From contig NZ_CP030261.1 of NCBI RefSeq assembly GCF_003312915.1, forward strand, positions 3,596,001 to 3,660,000: DNA of 64,000 nucleotides, in the 5' to 3' direction. Within the stretch, counting starts at the first letter, position 1. Every line of letters starts with the position of its first letter. The stretch is from Flavobacterium fluviale. GTDB taxonomy: Bacteria; Bacteroidota; Bacteroidia; Flavobacteriales; Flavobacteriaceae. The translations under genes were made by a program, and so were the position numbers. Below, one piece after another: positions 1 through 7,832 of this stretch. A model generated the notes under the pieces. The model was given only the letters and a program-made list of their open reading frames with translations, was not told the DNA's origin and searched no databases.

Positions 1-41
1 CCTAAACATCAATCACCAATACAGAGCATTAATTAAACATC

Positions 42-97
42 AATAAACTATAAACTATAAACTATAAACAATAAACAATAAACCATCAACCATCAAC
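42..97. repeat. Eight tandem heptads upstream of the ligase operon
   Basis: Eight back-to-back 7-bp units can be read: one AATAAAC, three TATAAAC, two AATAAAC and two CATCAAC (consensus NATMAAC). The array ends 9 bp before the ATG of the ligase gene, so it forms the immediate 5' leader. A heptad array is prone to slippage, so its length could differ between strains and change leader length. That consequence is inference. Confidence 0.85.
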
Positions 98-106
98 TAA
101 AAAACT

Positions 107-1708
107 ATGAAAAACTTTGCCGAGCTTATAAAAACCCTGGATAGTTCTAATAAAACATCGGTAAAAGTTGATGCTTTAACGAATTACTTTCAAAAAGCTA
201 GTGATGAAGACAAAGTCTGGACAATAGCTATTCTTTCGCACCGTCGCCCTCCCCGACCTGTTAATACAACTTTATTACGATTGTGGGCAAACGAACTGGC
301 GAATATTCCGCTTTGGTTGTTTGAAGAAAGTTATCATATTGTTGGTGATTTGGCTGAAACTATTGCATTGGTGATTCCGACTACAAAAGAACATTCTGAT
401 AAAAGTCTGACGGAATTTCTACAAGAAATTATCGCTTTAAAAAAGAAAACCGATATTGAAAAAAAAGAATATTTACAGATCAATTGGCTTAATTTAAATT
501 ATTACGAAAGGTTCGTTTTCACAAAGTTAATTACAGGCAGTTTTAGAATTGGTTTAAGTCAGAAATTAATGACTCGAGCACTTTCTAAATCTGAGAATAT
601 TGACGAAGATACTCTTGCATACAAATTAATGGGAGATTGGAATCCGAACACGATTACTTTTCAAGAATTAATTTTAGACGAAAGAAGCAGCGATTATTTA
701 TCAAAACCATATCCGTTCTATTTAGCTTATCCAGTTGAAGGAGAACTTTCAAATCTTGGAAATCCAGAAGATTGGAGCGCCGAACATAAATGGGACGGAA
801 TTCGATCTCAAACTATTATTAGAGATAATGAAATTTACATTTGGAGCCGAGGCGAAGAATTGGTAACCGATAAATATCCTGAGTTCAATTCGTTCATCGT
901 AAATATTCCAAATGGAACTGTAATTGATGGCGAGATTCTTCCTTTCATAGATAATCAAATTGGAACTTTTAATGATCTGCAGACGAGAATTGGACGAAAA
1001 AATGTATCAGCTTCTGTTTTAAAAAATACTCCCGTTATCATCAAAGCTTATGATTTACTAGAATGGCAGGGAAATGATATTCGAAATCTGTCTTATGAAG
1101 AACGCCGTACATTATTAGAAGAATTATTTACGACTTTAATCGGAAAAGATATTCCGCTTCAATTATCAGAAAGACTTAATTTTTCAACTTGGGAACAAAT
1201 AACAGCTGAAAGACTAAAATCGCGCGAAATGCGTAGTGAAGGTTTAATGCTGAAGCGGAAAGATTCTCCCTATTTAGTGGGAAGAAAAAAAGGCGATTGG
1301 TGGAAATGGAAAATTGAACCTTTAACAATAGACGCGGTTCTCACCTACGCCATGCGTGGCCACGGCCGAAGATCTAATTTGTTTACCGATTATACTTTTG
1401 CCTTATGGCATGAAAATGAAAATAATGAACGTGAACTCGTCACTTTCGCGAAAGCGTATTCTGGTTTAACTGACGCCGAATTTAGAATGGTAGACGATTT
1501 TATCAAAAAAAATACTTTAGAAAGATTCGGGCCTGTAAGAAGCGTAACACCAAAATTAGTATTTGAAATTGGTTTTGAAGGAATTGCACTTTCCAAAAGA
1601 CATAAAAGCGGCGTTGCAACCCGTTTTCCCAGAATTTTAAGATGGCGTCAGGATAAAAAAATCGATGAAGCCAATTCTATAGATGATTTAAAAAATATGA
1701 TTTCATAA
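107..1708 (+). CDS. ATP-dependent DNA ligase (Lhr/PdeM-associated)
   Basis: Seals nicks in DNA through a lysyl-AMP intermediate in the cytoplasm. The 533-aa protein has an N-terminal DNA-binding region (about 1-200), then the adenylation domain with motif I KWDG (adenylated Lys228), the downstream motif EGLMLKRKDSPY and the C-terminal KWK motif V followed by an OB fold. This order and length match bacterial ATP-dependent ligases of the repair gene set that also includes an Lhr-type helicase, a metallophosphoesterase and an MBL-fold exonuclease. The stop codon is followed directly by the helicase ATG, so the genes are co-transcribed. The exonuclease partner is not in this window and may lie just upstream. 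Confidence 0.95.
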   Translation: MKNFAELIKTLDSSNKTSVKVDALTNYFQKASDEDKVWTIAILSHRRPPRPVNTTLLRLWANELANIPLWLFEESYHIVGDLAETIALVIPTTKEHSDKSLTEFLQEIIALKKKTDIEKKEYLQINWLNLNYYERFVFTKLITGSFRIGLSQKLMTRALSKSENIDEDTLAYKLMGDWNPNTITFQELILDERSSDYLSKPYPFYLAYPVEGELSNLGNPEDWSAEHKWDGIRSQTIIRDNEIYIWSRGEELVTDKYPEFNSFIVNIPNGTVIDGEILPFIDNQIGTFNDLQTRIGRKNVSASVLKNTPVIIKAYDLLEWQGNDIRNLSYEERRTLLEELFTTLIGKDIPLQLSERLNFSTWEQITAERLKSREMRSEGLMLKRKDSPYLVGRKKGDWWKWKIEPLTIDAVLTYAMRGHGRRSNLFTDYTFALWHENENNERELVTFAKAYSGLTDAEFRMVDDFIKKNTLERFGPVRSVTPKLVFEIGFEGIALSKRHKSGVATRFPRILRWRQDKKIDEANSIDDLKNMIS

Positions 1709-4168
1709 ATGAATAGAGAGCAGTTATTTACGATCGCAAGTGATTGGTTTGAAAATCAGGGATGGAAACCTTTTCCGTTTCAGACTCAGACTTGGACTGC
1801 TTTTTTGCAGGGAAAAAATGGCTTGCTAAATGCGCCAACTGGAAGCGGAAAAACGTATGCGCTCTGGCTTCCAATTATTTTAAATTATATTAAAGAAAAT
1901 CCAAACTATAAAACAAAACAAACACCTGGCTTAAAAGCTATTTGGATTACGCCCCTGCGCTCTTTATCAGTCGAAATCAAACAAGCGGCAGAAAGAGTTA
2001 TAAATGATTTAGATATTAAAATGACGGTTGGAATTCGTTCTGGAGACACTTCTGCAGCGGAACGAGCCAAGCAAAAAGGAAGAATGCCCGATTTATTAAT
2101 TACAACTCCAGAAAGTCTTCAATTGCTTTTAGCTTCAAAGGGATACGAATCTACTTTTAAAAACTGCAGCTCAATTGTAATTGATGAATGGCACGAATTG
2201 CTGGGAACAAAACGCGGTGTACAAGTAGAATTAGGTTTATCTAGACTAAAAACAATCGCTAAAAACATTCGAATTTGGGGAATTTCAGCAACAATTGGCA
2301 ACCTGCAGCAGGCTCAGGAAGTTTTACTTGGTGTCGATTCTGAGGCTTATCATAATTCTGTTTTAATTAAAGCTGTCATTAATAAAAAAATAAAAGTTGT
2401 CTCGATAATTCCAGAGAAAATGGATACTTATCCTTGGCGCGGACACATGGGCTTACATTTAATTGATGAAGCAGCAAAAATTGTAAAAGCCAGTAAAACA
2501 ACACTTATTTTTACCAATGTTCGTTCGGCATGCGAAATTTGGTACCAGAGATTACTTGAAAAATATCCAGAATTTGCTGGCGAAATGGCAATGCATCACG
2601 GAAGCATTGACAGAGAAACCAGACTTTGGGTTGAAAATGCCATTCGAAATGAAGAATTAAAAGTCGTTGTCTGCACTTCTAGTTTAGATTTGGGAGTTGA
2701 CTTTGCTCCAGTCGAATCTATTATTCAGGTTGGCGGTCCAAAAGGTGTTGCACGATTTATGCAGAGAGCAGGACGAAGCGGTCATCAGCCGGGAAAAGAA
2801 AGCGTCATCTATTTTCTTGCCACTCATGCTATTGAACTTATAGAAGCTTCTGCTTTAAAAAAAGCCGTAGAAAACAGCGTAATCGAAGATCGTGTTCCAT
2901 ATTTAAACAGCTGGGATGTTTTGGTTCAGTATCTCAATACTTTAGCGGTTTCTGACGGTTTCTTTCCAGATGAAATTTTTAAAGAAATACAGGGAACATT
3001 CAGCTACCAGACCATTACAAAAGAGAATTGGAACTGGATCCTGAATTTCATTACCAACGGAAGTCAGAGCCTTCATGCTTACGACGAATTCAAAAAGGTA
3101 GAAATTGAAGAAGACGGCCGTTATAAAATTAACAACCGAATGATTGCAATGCATCATAGAATGCAGATTGGAACAATAGTAGGCGATGCTGTTTTGAATG
3201 TAAAATACATGAGCGGCGGCTATATTGGAACTATTGAAGAATGGTTTATTTCGAAATTGAAACCCGGCGATACTTTTATTTTTGCAGGAAAAAAACTGGA
3301 ATTATTCCGAATTCGAAATATGCAGGTTTTGGTCAAAAAAGCCAGTCCGAAAAAAGAATCGAAAATTGCGAGCTGGATGGGCGGACGCATGGCATTATCA
3401 GCACAAATGAGTGAATTGCTTCGTCAGGAACTATATCGAGCTAATACTGATAATCTTTCACCCGAATTAAAAGCGCTTCACCCATTGTTTATTAGACAGC
3501 GAAAAGAATCTATTGTTCCTGATAACAATGAATTTTTGATTGAAACTTTTAAAAGCCGGGAAGGTTATCACGCGATATTTTATCCGTTTGAAGGACGTTT
3601 TGTACACGAAGCTCTCGCAAGTTTATTGGCTTACAGAATTAGCTTGCTGCAATCGATCAGTTTTTCTCTGGCTTATAATGATTACGGATTTGAATTGCTT
3701 TCTGATCAGGAAATTGATATTGAAGCGGTATTGGATAACAATCTATTATCTACAGAATATGTACATCATGATTTGCAGAAAAGTTTGAATTCGACAGAAA
3801 TGGCAAGGCGAAAATTTCGCGATATTGCAGTAATTGCAGGACTGGTTTTTACAGGTTTTCCTGGGAAAATGGTCAAAACAAAACATTTACAAAGCGGGTC
3901 TCAATTGTTATTTGAAGTATTCAGGGATTTTGAGCCTGATAACTTATTATTGCACCAAGCCTACCGTGAAACCTTTGAACATCAGCTGGAAGAAGGACGT
4001 TTGATTTTGGCTTTGGAACGAATTGCAAATCAAAAAATAATTTGGAAACAATGTCTTAAACCTACTCCGTTTAGTTTTCCTATAATTTCGGATCGTTTAA
4101 GAGAAAAACTTTCAAGTGAAACATTAGCGGAGAGAATTCAGAAAATGACCGCTTCTTACATGAAATAA
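1709..4168 (+). CDS. Ligase-associated DEXH-box helicase (Lhr core type)
   Basis: An 819-aa superfamily 2 helicase expected to unwind or remodel DNA during repair. Walker A (APTGSGKT) lies at residues 42-49 and the DEWH Walker B box at 159-162. SAT (motif III) and the motif VI stretch QRAGRSGH follow, then a winged-helix and Lhr-specific C-terminal domain. The length equals the Lhr core without the long extension of E. coli Lhr. It starts on the base after the ligase stop codon and is followed after 6 bp by the phosphoesterase gene, so one operon of three is clear. Confidence 0.95.
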   Translation: MNREQLFTIASDWFENQGWKPFPFQTQTWTAFLQGKNGLLNAPTGSGKTYALWLPIILNYIKENPNYKTKQTPGLKAIWITPLRSLSVEIKQAAERVINDLDIKMTVGIRSGDTSAAERAKQKGRMPDLLITTPESLQLLLASKGYESTFKNCSSIVIDEWHELLGTKRGVQVELGLSRLKTIAKNIRIWGISATIGNLQQAQEVLLGVDSEAYHNSVLIKAVINKKIKVVSIIPEKMDTYPWRGHMGLHLIDEAAKIVKASKTTLIFTNVRSACEIWYQRLLEKYPEFAGEMAMHHGSIDRETRLWVENAIRNEELKVVVCTSSLDLGVDFAPVESIIQVGGPKGVARFMQRAGRSGHQPGKESVIYFLATHAIELIEASALKKAVENSVIEDRVPYLNSWDVLVQYLNTLAVSDGFFPDEIFKEIQGTFSYQTITKENWNWILNFITNGSQSLHAYDEFKKVEIEEDGRYKINNRMIAMHHRMQIGTIVGDAVLNVKYMSGGYIGTIEEWFISKLKPGDTFIFAGKKLELFRIRNMQVLVKKASPKKESKIASWMGGRMALSAQMSELLRQELYRANTDNLSPELKALHPLFIRQRKESIVPDNNEFLIETFKSREGYHAIFYPFEGRFVHEALASLLAYRISLLQSISFSLAYNDYGFELLSDQEIDIEAVLDNNLLSTEYVHHDLQKSLNSTEMARRKFRDIAVIAGLVFTGFPGKMVKTKHLQSGSQLLFEVFRDFEPDNLLLHQAYRETFEHQLEEGRLILALERIANQKIIWKQCLKPTPFSFPIISDRLREKLSSETLAERIQKMTASYMK

Positions 4169-4174
4169 TACTTT

Positions 4175-4810
4175 ATGAAAATTAAAATCAATAACGAAAC
4201 ATTTATACTGCATTGCAGTGGAGCGGTTTTTTGGGAAGAAAAAAATACAATAATTATTTCCGATGTTCATTTGGGAAAAGTGACTCATTTTCGAAAACAC
4301 GGAATCGCTATTCCGCAAAGTGCAATTTCAGAGAATTTTAGAAAGATTACAGAAGTTTTAGATTATTTTACTCCAGAGAAAATTATCTTTTTAGGCGATT
4401 TATTCCACAGCACCAAAAATGCCGAATGGAATTTATTCGAAAACTGGGTTCTAGATAACAATTATGAAACGTATTTGATTACTGGAAACCACGATATCAT
4501 AGATGAAAATCATTATAAAAATATTGGTGTAATTGTGGTTGAGATATTAGAAATTGATGATTTTTTCTTTACACATCATCCAACTGAAAAAGAAAATTCA
4601 TTTAATTTCTCTGGGCATATTCATCCTGGAATAATTTTGAGAGGCTTAGGACTTCAAAGTCTAAAATTGCGCTGTTTTTTCAGCAAAAGCAATCAAATGA
4701 TTTTACCTGCATTTGGTGAATTCACAGGAAAGTATTTAGTAAAGCCAAATTTAGATCATATTATATATGCAATTGCTGGAAATGAAGTTCTACTGATTAA
4801 TAAAAAATAG
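4175..4810 (+). CDS. pdeM: Ligase-associated metallophosphoesterase PdeM
   Basis: A 211-aa calcineurin-type metallophosphoesterase, third gene of the repair operon. Metal-binding motifs are all present: SDVHLGK (Asp30, His32), GDLFHS (Asp75), GNHD (104-107) and the C-terminal GHIHPG (His148, His150). In the family this protein accompanies the Lhr helicase and the ATP-dependent ligase and is thought to process DNA ends. The substrate cannot be read from sequence. The last gene of the operon is followed by about 370 bp of AT-rich non-coding DNA. Confidence 0.9.
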   Translation: MKIKINNETFILHCSGAVFWEEKNTIIISDVHLGKVTHFRKHGIAIPQSAISENFRKITEVLDYFTPEKIIFLGDLFHSTKNAEWNLFENWVLDNNYETYLITGNHDIIDENHYKNIGVIVVEILEIDDFFFTHHPTEKENSFNFSGHIHPGIILRGLGLQSLKLRCFFSKSNQMILPAFGEFTGKYLVKPNLDHIIYAIAGNEVLLINKK

Positions 4811-5184
4811 GCTATCAATTAAAACAATAAAATGATATTAATTAATTTTATTACAGAACATTATTTGATGTTATTTAAAGTTTTAAATTAAAAAATTAAT
4901 TTAAAATTTTATTCATTTAGTTACCACATTTACATGAATAATTAATGGATCAAAAAGATAAAATTAAACAGACCTCGTAAAGAAATTGCCACTTTTAAAC
5001 TATTATCAGTATAATCTTCAAAACATTAACAATTTCAAAACAAATATATTCTTGACATAAATAAATCATATTATTTTTAACTATAAAAAATAATTTTATA
5101 GTTTATTAGCATTTTAATAAATCTTTTCCTAAAGTATATTTAATTGTCATATATTTGTTAGAGAAAATCCAAATTTTACAGCAA
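4811..5184. other. AT-rich gap and stressosome promoter region
   Basis: No coding frame of note. The stretch is extremely AT-rich. Its right end holds TATATTTG (5150-5157), a match to the Bacteroidota -7 consensus TAnnTTTG, with no good -33 TTTG at the usual distance. If it is used, transcription starts near 5164, downstream of the possible TTG codon at 5155. That supports translation of rsbR from the ATG at 5185. Confidence 0.5.
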
Positions 5185-6006
5185 ATGCAAAACAATATCC
5201 TAGGTGTCTTAAAGGAGCACGAAAACAAATTATTAACGTTATGGTCACAAATTCTTTCAGAGAGCGGAGCTAGTGATGGCGCGATGGAAGAAGAAGAGTC
5301 AAAAGAATTTGCTTCTGTCTTTTTAGCCGCAATATCAAATGAAGATTCTCGCGAGTTAGAAAAAGTAGAAGATCTTATAATTGGAATTTCAACTTCAAGA
5401 GGAAAACGTGGTTACTCTCCAAGAGAAAATGCTCAATACTTAACTTCATTAAAAGAAGCTTCTTCTAAAATTCTTTCAGAAGTAATAACAGACCCTTCAC
5501 AACTTTACCAAGCTAATTTAAAATTGAATTCAGTTTTAGATAATTTAACGATTCTAACTTTCGAAGCTTTTATGCGAGGAAGAGAAGATGTTATCTCTAG
5601 ACAAGTTGACGAGATAAGTGAAATTTCTACTCCAGTTATTACTGTTTGGGAAGGTATTGTTGCGTTGCCAATTATTGGAACATTAGACAGTTCAAGAACT
5701 CAAGTGGTTATGGAAAACCTTTTACAGCAGATTGTAGATACAGGAAGTTCTATTGCAATTCTTGATATTTCAGGTGTTCCTGCGGTAGATTCTCTTGTTG
5801 CGCAGCATCTTATAAAAACAGTTAGTGCAACACGTTTAATGGGAGCAGAATGCATCATTAGCGGAATTCGCCCAGAAATAGCTCAAACTGTAGTTCACTT
5901 AGGAATTGATCTTACCGGAATCATTACAAAAGCTTCTCTGGCTAGTGCCCTTAAAACAGCATTTGACATGTTACAGCTTTCTGTTGTTAAAAGAAATAAA
6001 TTGTAG
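5185..6006 (+). CDS. rsbR: Stressosome co-antagonist RsbR (STAS domain)
   Basis: Scaffold and sensor of a stressosome. An N-terminal RsbRD-like helical sensory domain (about 1-140) is joined to a STAS domain (about 150-265). The two positions phosphorylated by RsbT in Bacillus RsbR are threonines there. Here they are serines: Ser203 in the VDSLVAQHL stretch and Ser226 in the ISGIRPEIAQTVV stretch, counted from the ATG at 5185. A TTG codon at 5155 would add ten residues, but it overlaps a -7 promoter element, so the ATG is preferred. rsbS follows after 19 bp. Confidence 0.88.
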   Translation: MQNNILGVLKEHENKLLTLWSQILSESGASDGAMEEEESKEFASVFLAAISNEDSRELEKVEDLIIGISTSRGKRGYSPRENAQYLTSLKEASSKILSEVITDPSQLYQANLKLNSVLDNLTILTFEAFMRGREDVISRQVDEISEISTPVITVWEGIVALPIIGTLDSSRTQVVMENLLQQIVDTGSSIAILDISGVPAVDSLVAQHLIKTVSATRLMGAECIISGIRPEIAQTVVHLGIDLTGIITKASLASALKTAFDMLQLSVVKRNKL

Positions 6007-6025
6007 ATAAGATTTTATTATTGAT

Positions 6026-6424
6026 ATGGAAAGAATTCCTATACTAAAAATGGGGGATTTTTTGCTTGTGACCATACAAGTAGACTTGTACGACCAGCTG
6101 GCAGAAAACCTCGAATCAGATTTAATTAATACAATAAGCAAACATAGTTCTAAAGGTGTATTAATTGATATATCTGCAGTTTCTATCATTGACTCATTTA
6201 TGGGCCGAATTTTAGGAAATATAGCAGTAATGTCTAAAATAATGGATGCACAAACAGTAGTTGTAGGAATGCAGCCTGCCGTTGCCATTACACTTGTTGA
6301 ATTAGGATTATCTTTAAACGGAGTCATAAGCGCCCTGAACGTTGAAAAAGGGATGGATCTATTACGCTCAAAAATGCAAACCAGCGAAAATGAAGAGCAC
6401 TTAGATGACAACGATAACGAATAG
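6026..6424 (+). CDS. rsbS: Stressosome antagonist RsbS (STAS domain)
   Basis: A 132-aa single STAS-domain protein that forms the stressosome core with RsbR and holds the RsbT kinase until it is phosphorylated. The signature SIIDSFMGR carries the expected phospho-acceptor at Ser57, equivalent to Ser59 of B. subtilis RsbS. Its 3' end overlaps the start of rsbT by 20 bp, which indicates translational coupling. Confidence 0.92.
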   Translation: MERIPILKMGDFLLVTIQVDLYDQLAENLESDLINTISKHSSKGVLIDISAVSIIDSFMGRILGNIAVMSKIMDAQTVVVGMQPAVAITLVELGLSLNGVISALNVEKGMDLLRSKMQTSENEEHLDDNDNE

Positions 6425-6821
6425 TAAAGAAGAATCTCTTATTATAAGGGAGCAGGATGTGGTACCATTGCGCAATCGTGTGAAGGAATATGGCGTAAAG
6501 ATTGGTATGAGCATTTTAAATCAAACTAAATTAATTACTGCCACAAGTGAACTTGTCCGTAATCTGCTAAAATATGGCGGCGGCGGCAAAGTCATCATAG
6601 AATCTGTCAGCAATGGCCGTGATCATGGTGTACGTGTAACTTTTATTGACCAAGGACCGGGTATAGCCGATATAGAAATGGCTATGAGAGATGGATACAG
6701 CACTGGAAAAAGCCTTGGCTTGGGACTGCCTGGAACTAAAAGACTTGTTAATGAATTTGAAATTAAATCAGAACTGGGAAACGGAACTACCGTTACTATA
6801 ACAAAATGGAAAAATGGATAA
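6405..6821 (+). CDS. rsbT: Stressosome serine kinase RsbT
   Basis: A 138-aa GHKL-fold switch kinase. The N box SELVRNLLKYG has Asn53, the G1 box DQGPGI lies at 82-87 and the G2 box GLGLPG at 105-110. It should phosphorylate RsbS and RsbR under stress and then leave the complex to act on a downstream partner. No RsbU-type phosphatase is adjacent, so the released kinase probably acts on the next two proteins of the operon. That link is inference. Its end overlaps the next gene by 8 bp. Confidence 0.92.
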   Translation: MTTITNSKEESLIIREQDVVPLRNRVKEYGVKIGMSILNQTKLITATSELVRNLLKYGGGGKVIIESVSNGRDHGVRVTFIDQGPGIADIEMAMRDGYSTGKSLGLGLPGTKRLVNEFEIKSELGNGTTVTITKWKNG

Positions 6822-7827
6822 TACGTTTTCCACTTATAAAATAGACGATCGAAGTCTTATTGCTTTTATTAAAAGAGAAATACATAATCTGGCCCTTCAA
6901 TTGGGCTTTACACCCCACCGAGCAGCTGAAACAGATATTATTGTTGCAGAATTAACTTCAAATCTTATCAAATACGCTAACGGAGGGGAATTACTTTACA
7001 GATCACATCTAGATAACGGATACAATGAAATTGAAATCTACTGCCTGGATAAAGGCGTTGGATTTGAAAATGTCAGCAAAATAATGAATGACGGATATTC
7101 TACTTCTAACACGCTTGGACACGGATTAGGCTCAATTAAAAGATTGAGTAACGAATTTCAAATTTACTCCATGAAAAACTGGGGTTGTGTCCAATATGTA
7201 AGAATCTGCGAAAAATCCGAGATAGAATTACCGCCAGTAAAATCTGGTATTAATTATGATGCTATCGCAGTCAATTATCCTGGTGAAAAAGCTTGCGGCG
7301 ACGGATATCATATAAAACATTCAAACAGAGGTTTTCAAATATTTGTTGGCGACGGATTAGGTCATGGAGAAAGCGCTGCCGAAGCTGTACAAAATGCTAT
7401 AAAAATCTTTAAACAGTCTGTAGAAACTGAACCTGCTGAAATAATTCGAGATATTCATTCTAGAGTAAAAAAAACCAGAGGACTTGTTGGCACAATAGCT
7501 TCTGTAGATTATAAATCAGAAACTTGGAATATCTGCGGCGTGGGCAATATCAACACAAGAATTTATAATGGACTGGAAAATAAGACCTATACACCTTACA
7601 ACGGAATTATAGGACATAATATTCCGCGTACTTTAAACAGTACAATTGTTCCTTATAGAAAGCATCAAATTATTATTATGCACAGCGATGGATTGCGTAC
7701 AAGATGGAATCTTAATGATATGAATTCTATTCTTAAACAAAGTTCTTCCATTATTGCATCTGCCATTTACAAAGAAAATGTGAGAGGAACAGACGACGCT
7801 ACAATACTCGTAGGCAAAATAAATTAA
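6814..7827 (+). CDS. RsbX-like PP2C phosphatase with N-terminal RsbT-like ATPase domain
   Basis: A 337-aa two-domain fusion. Residues 1-130 form a GHKL ATPase domain like RsbT/RsbW: AELTSNLIKYANGG with Asn50, DKGVGF and GHGLGS. Residues about 145-337 form a SpoIIE/RsbX-type PP2C phosphatase: CGDGYH, VGDGLGHGESAAEA, MHSDGL and the C-terminal GTDDATILVG. In stressosome operons RsbX dephosphorylates RsbR and RsbS to reset the system. Bacillus RsbX lacks the kinase-like half. The fusion could add or recruit a second switch-kinase activity. It overlaps rsbT and sits 5 bp before the histidine kinase. Confidence 0.85.
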   Translation: MDNTFSTYKIDDRSLIAFIKREIHNLALQLGFTPHRAAETDIIVAELTSNLIKYANGGELLYRSHLDNGYNEIEIYCLDKGVGFENVSKIMNDGYSTSNTLGHGLGSIKRLSNEFQIYSMKNWGCVQYVRICEKSEIELPPVKSGINYDAIAVNYPGEKACGDGYHIKHSNRGFQIFVGDGLGHGESAAEAVQNAIKIFKQSVETEPAEIIRDIHSRVKKTRGLVGTIASVDYKSETWNICGVGNINTRIYNGLENKTYTPYNGIIGHNIPRTLNSTIVPYRKHQIIIMHSDGLRTRWNLNDMNSILKQSSSIIASAIYKENVRGTDDATILVGKIN

Positions 7828-7832
7828 GTACC

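Noticed and set aside
42..97. Tandem repeat before the ligase gene as an origin or CRISPR-like array
   Set aside because: The units are 7 bp, contiguous and without spacers. No DnaA-box pattern or replication genes are near.
5971..6411. A 146-codon minus-strand frame opposite rsbS
   Set aside because: It is the shadow of rsbS, which has clear STAS motifs and operon context. The antisense product has no recognisable domain.
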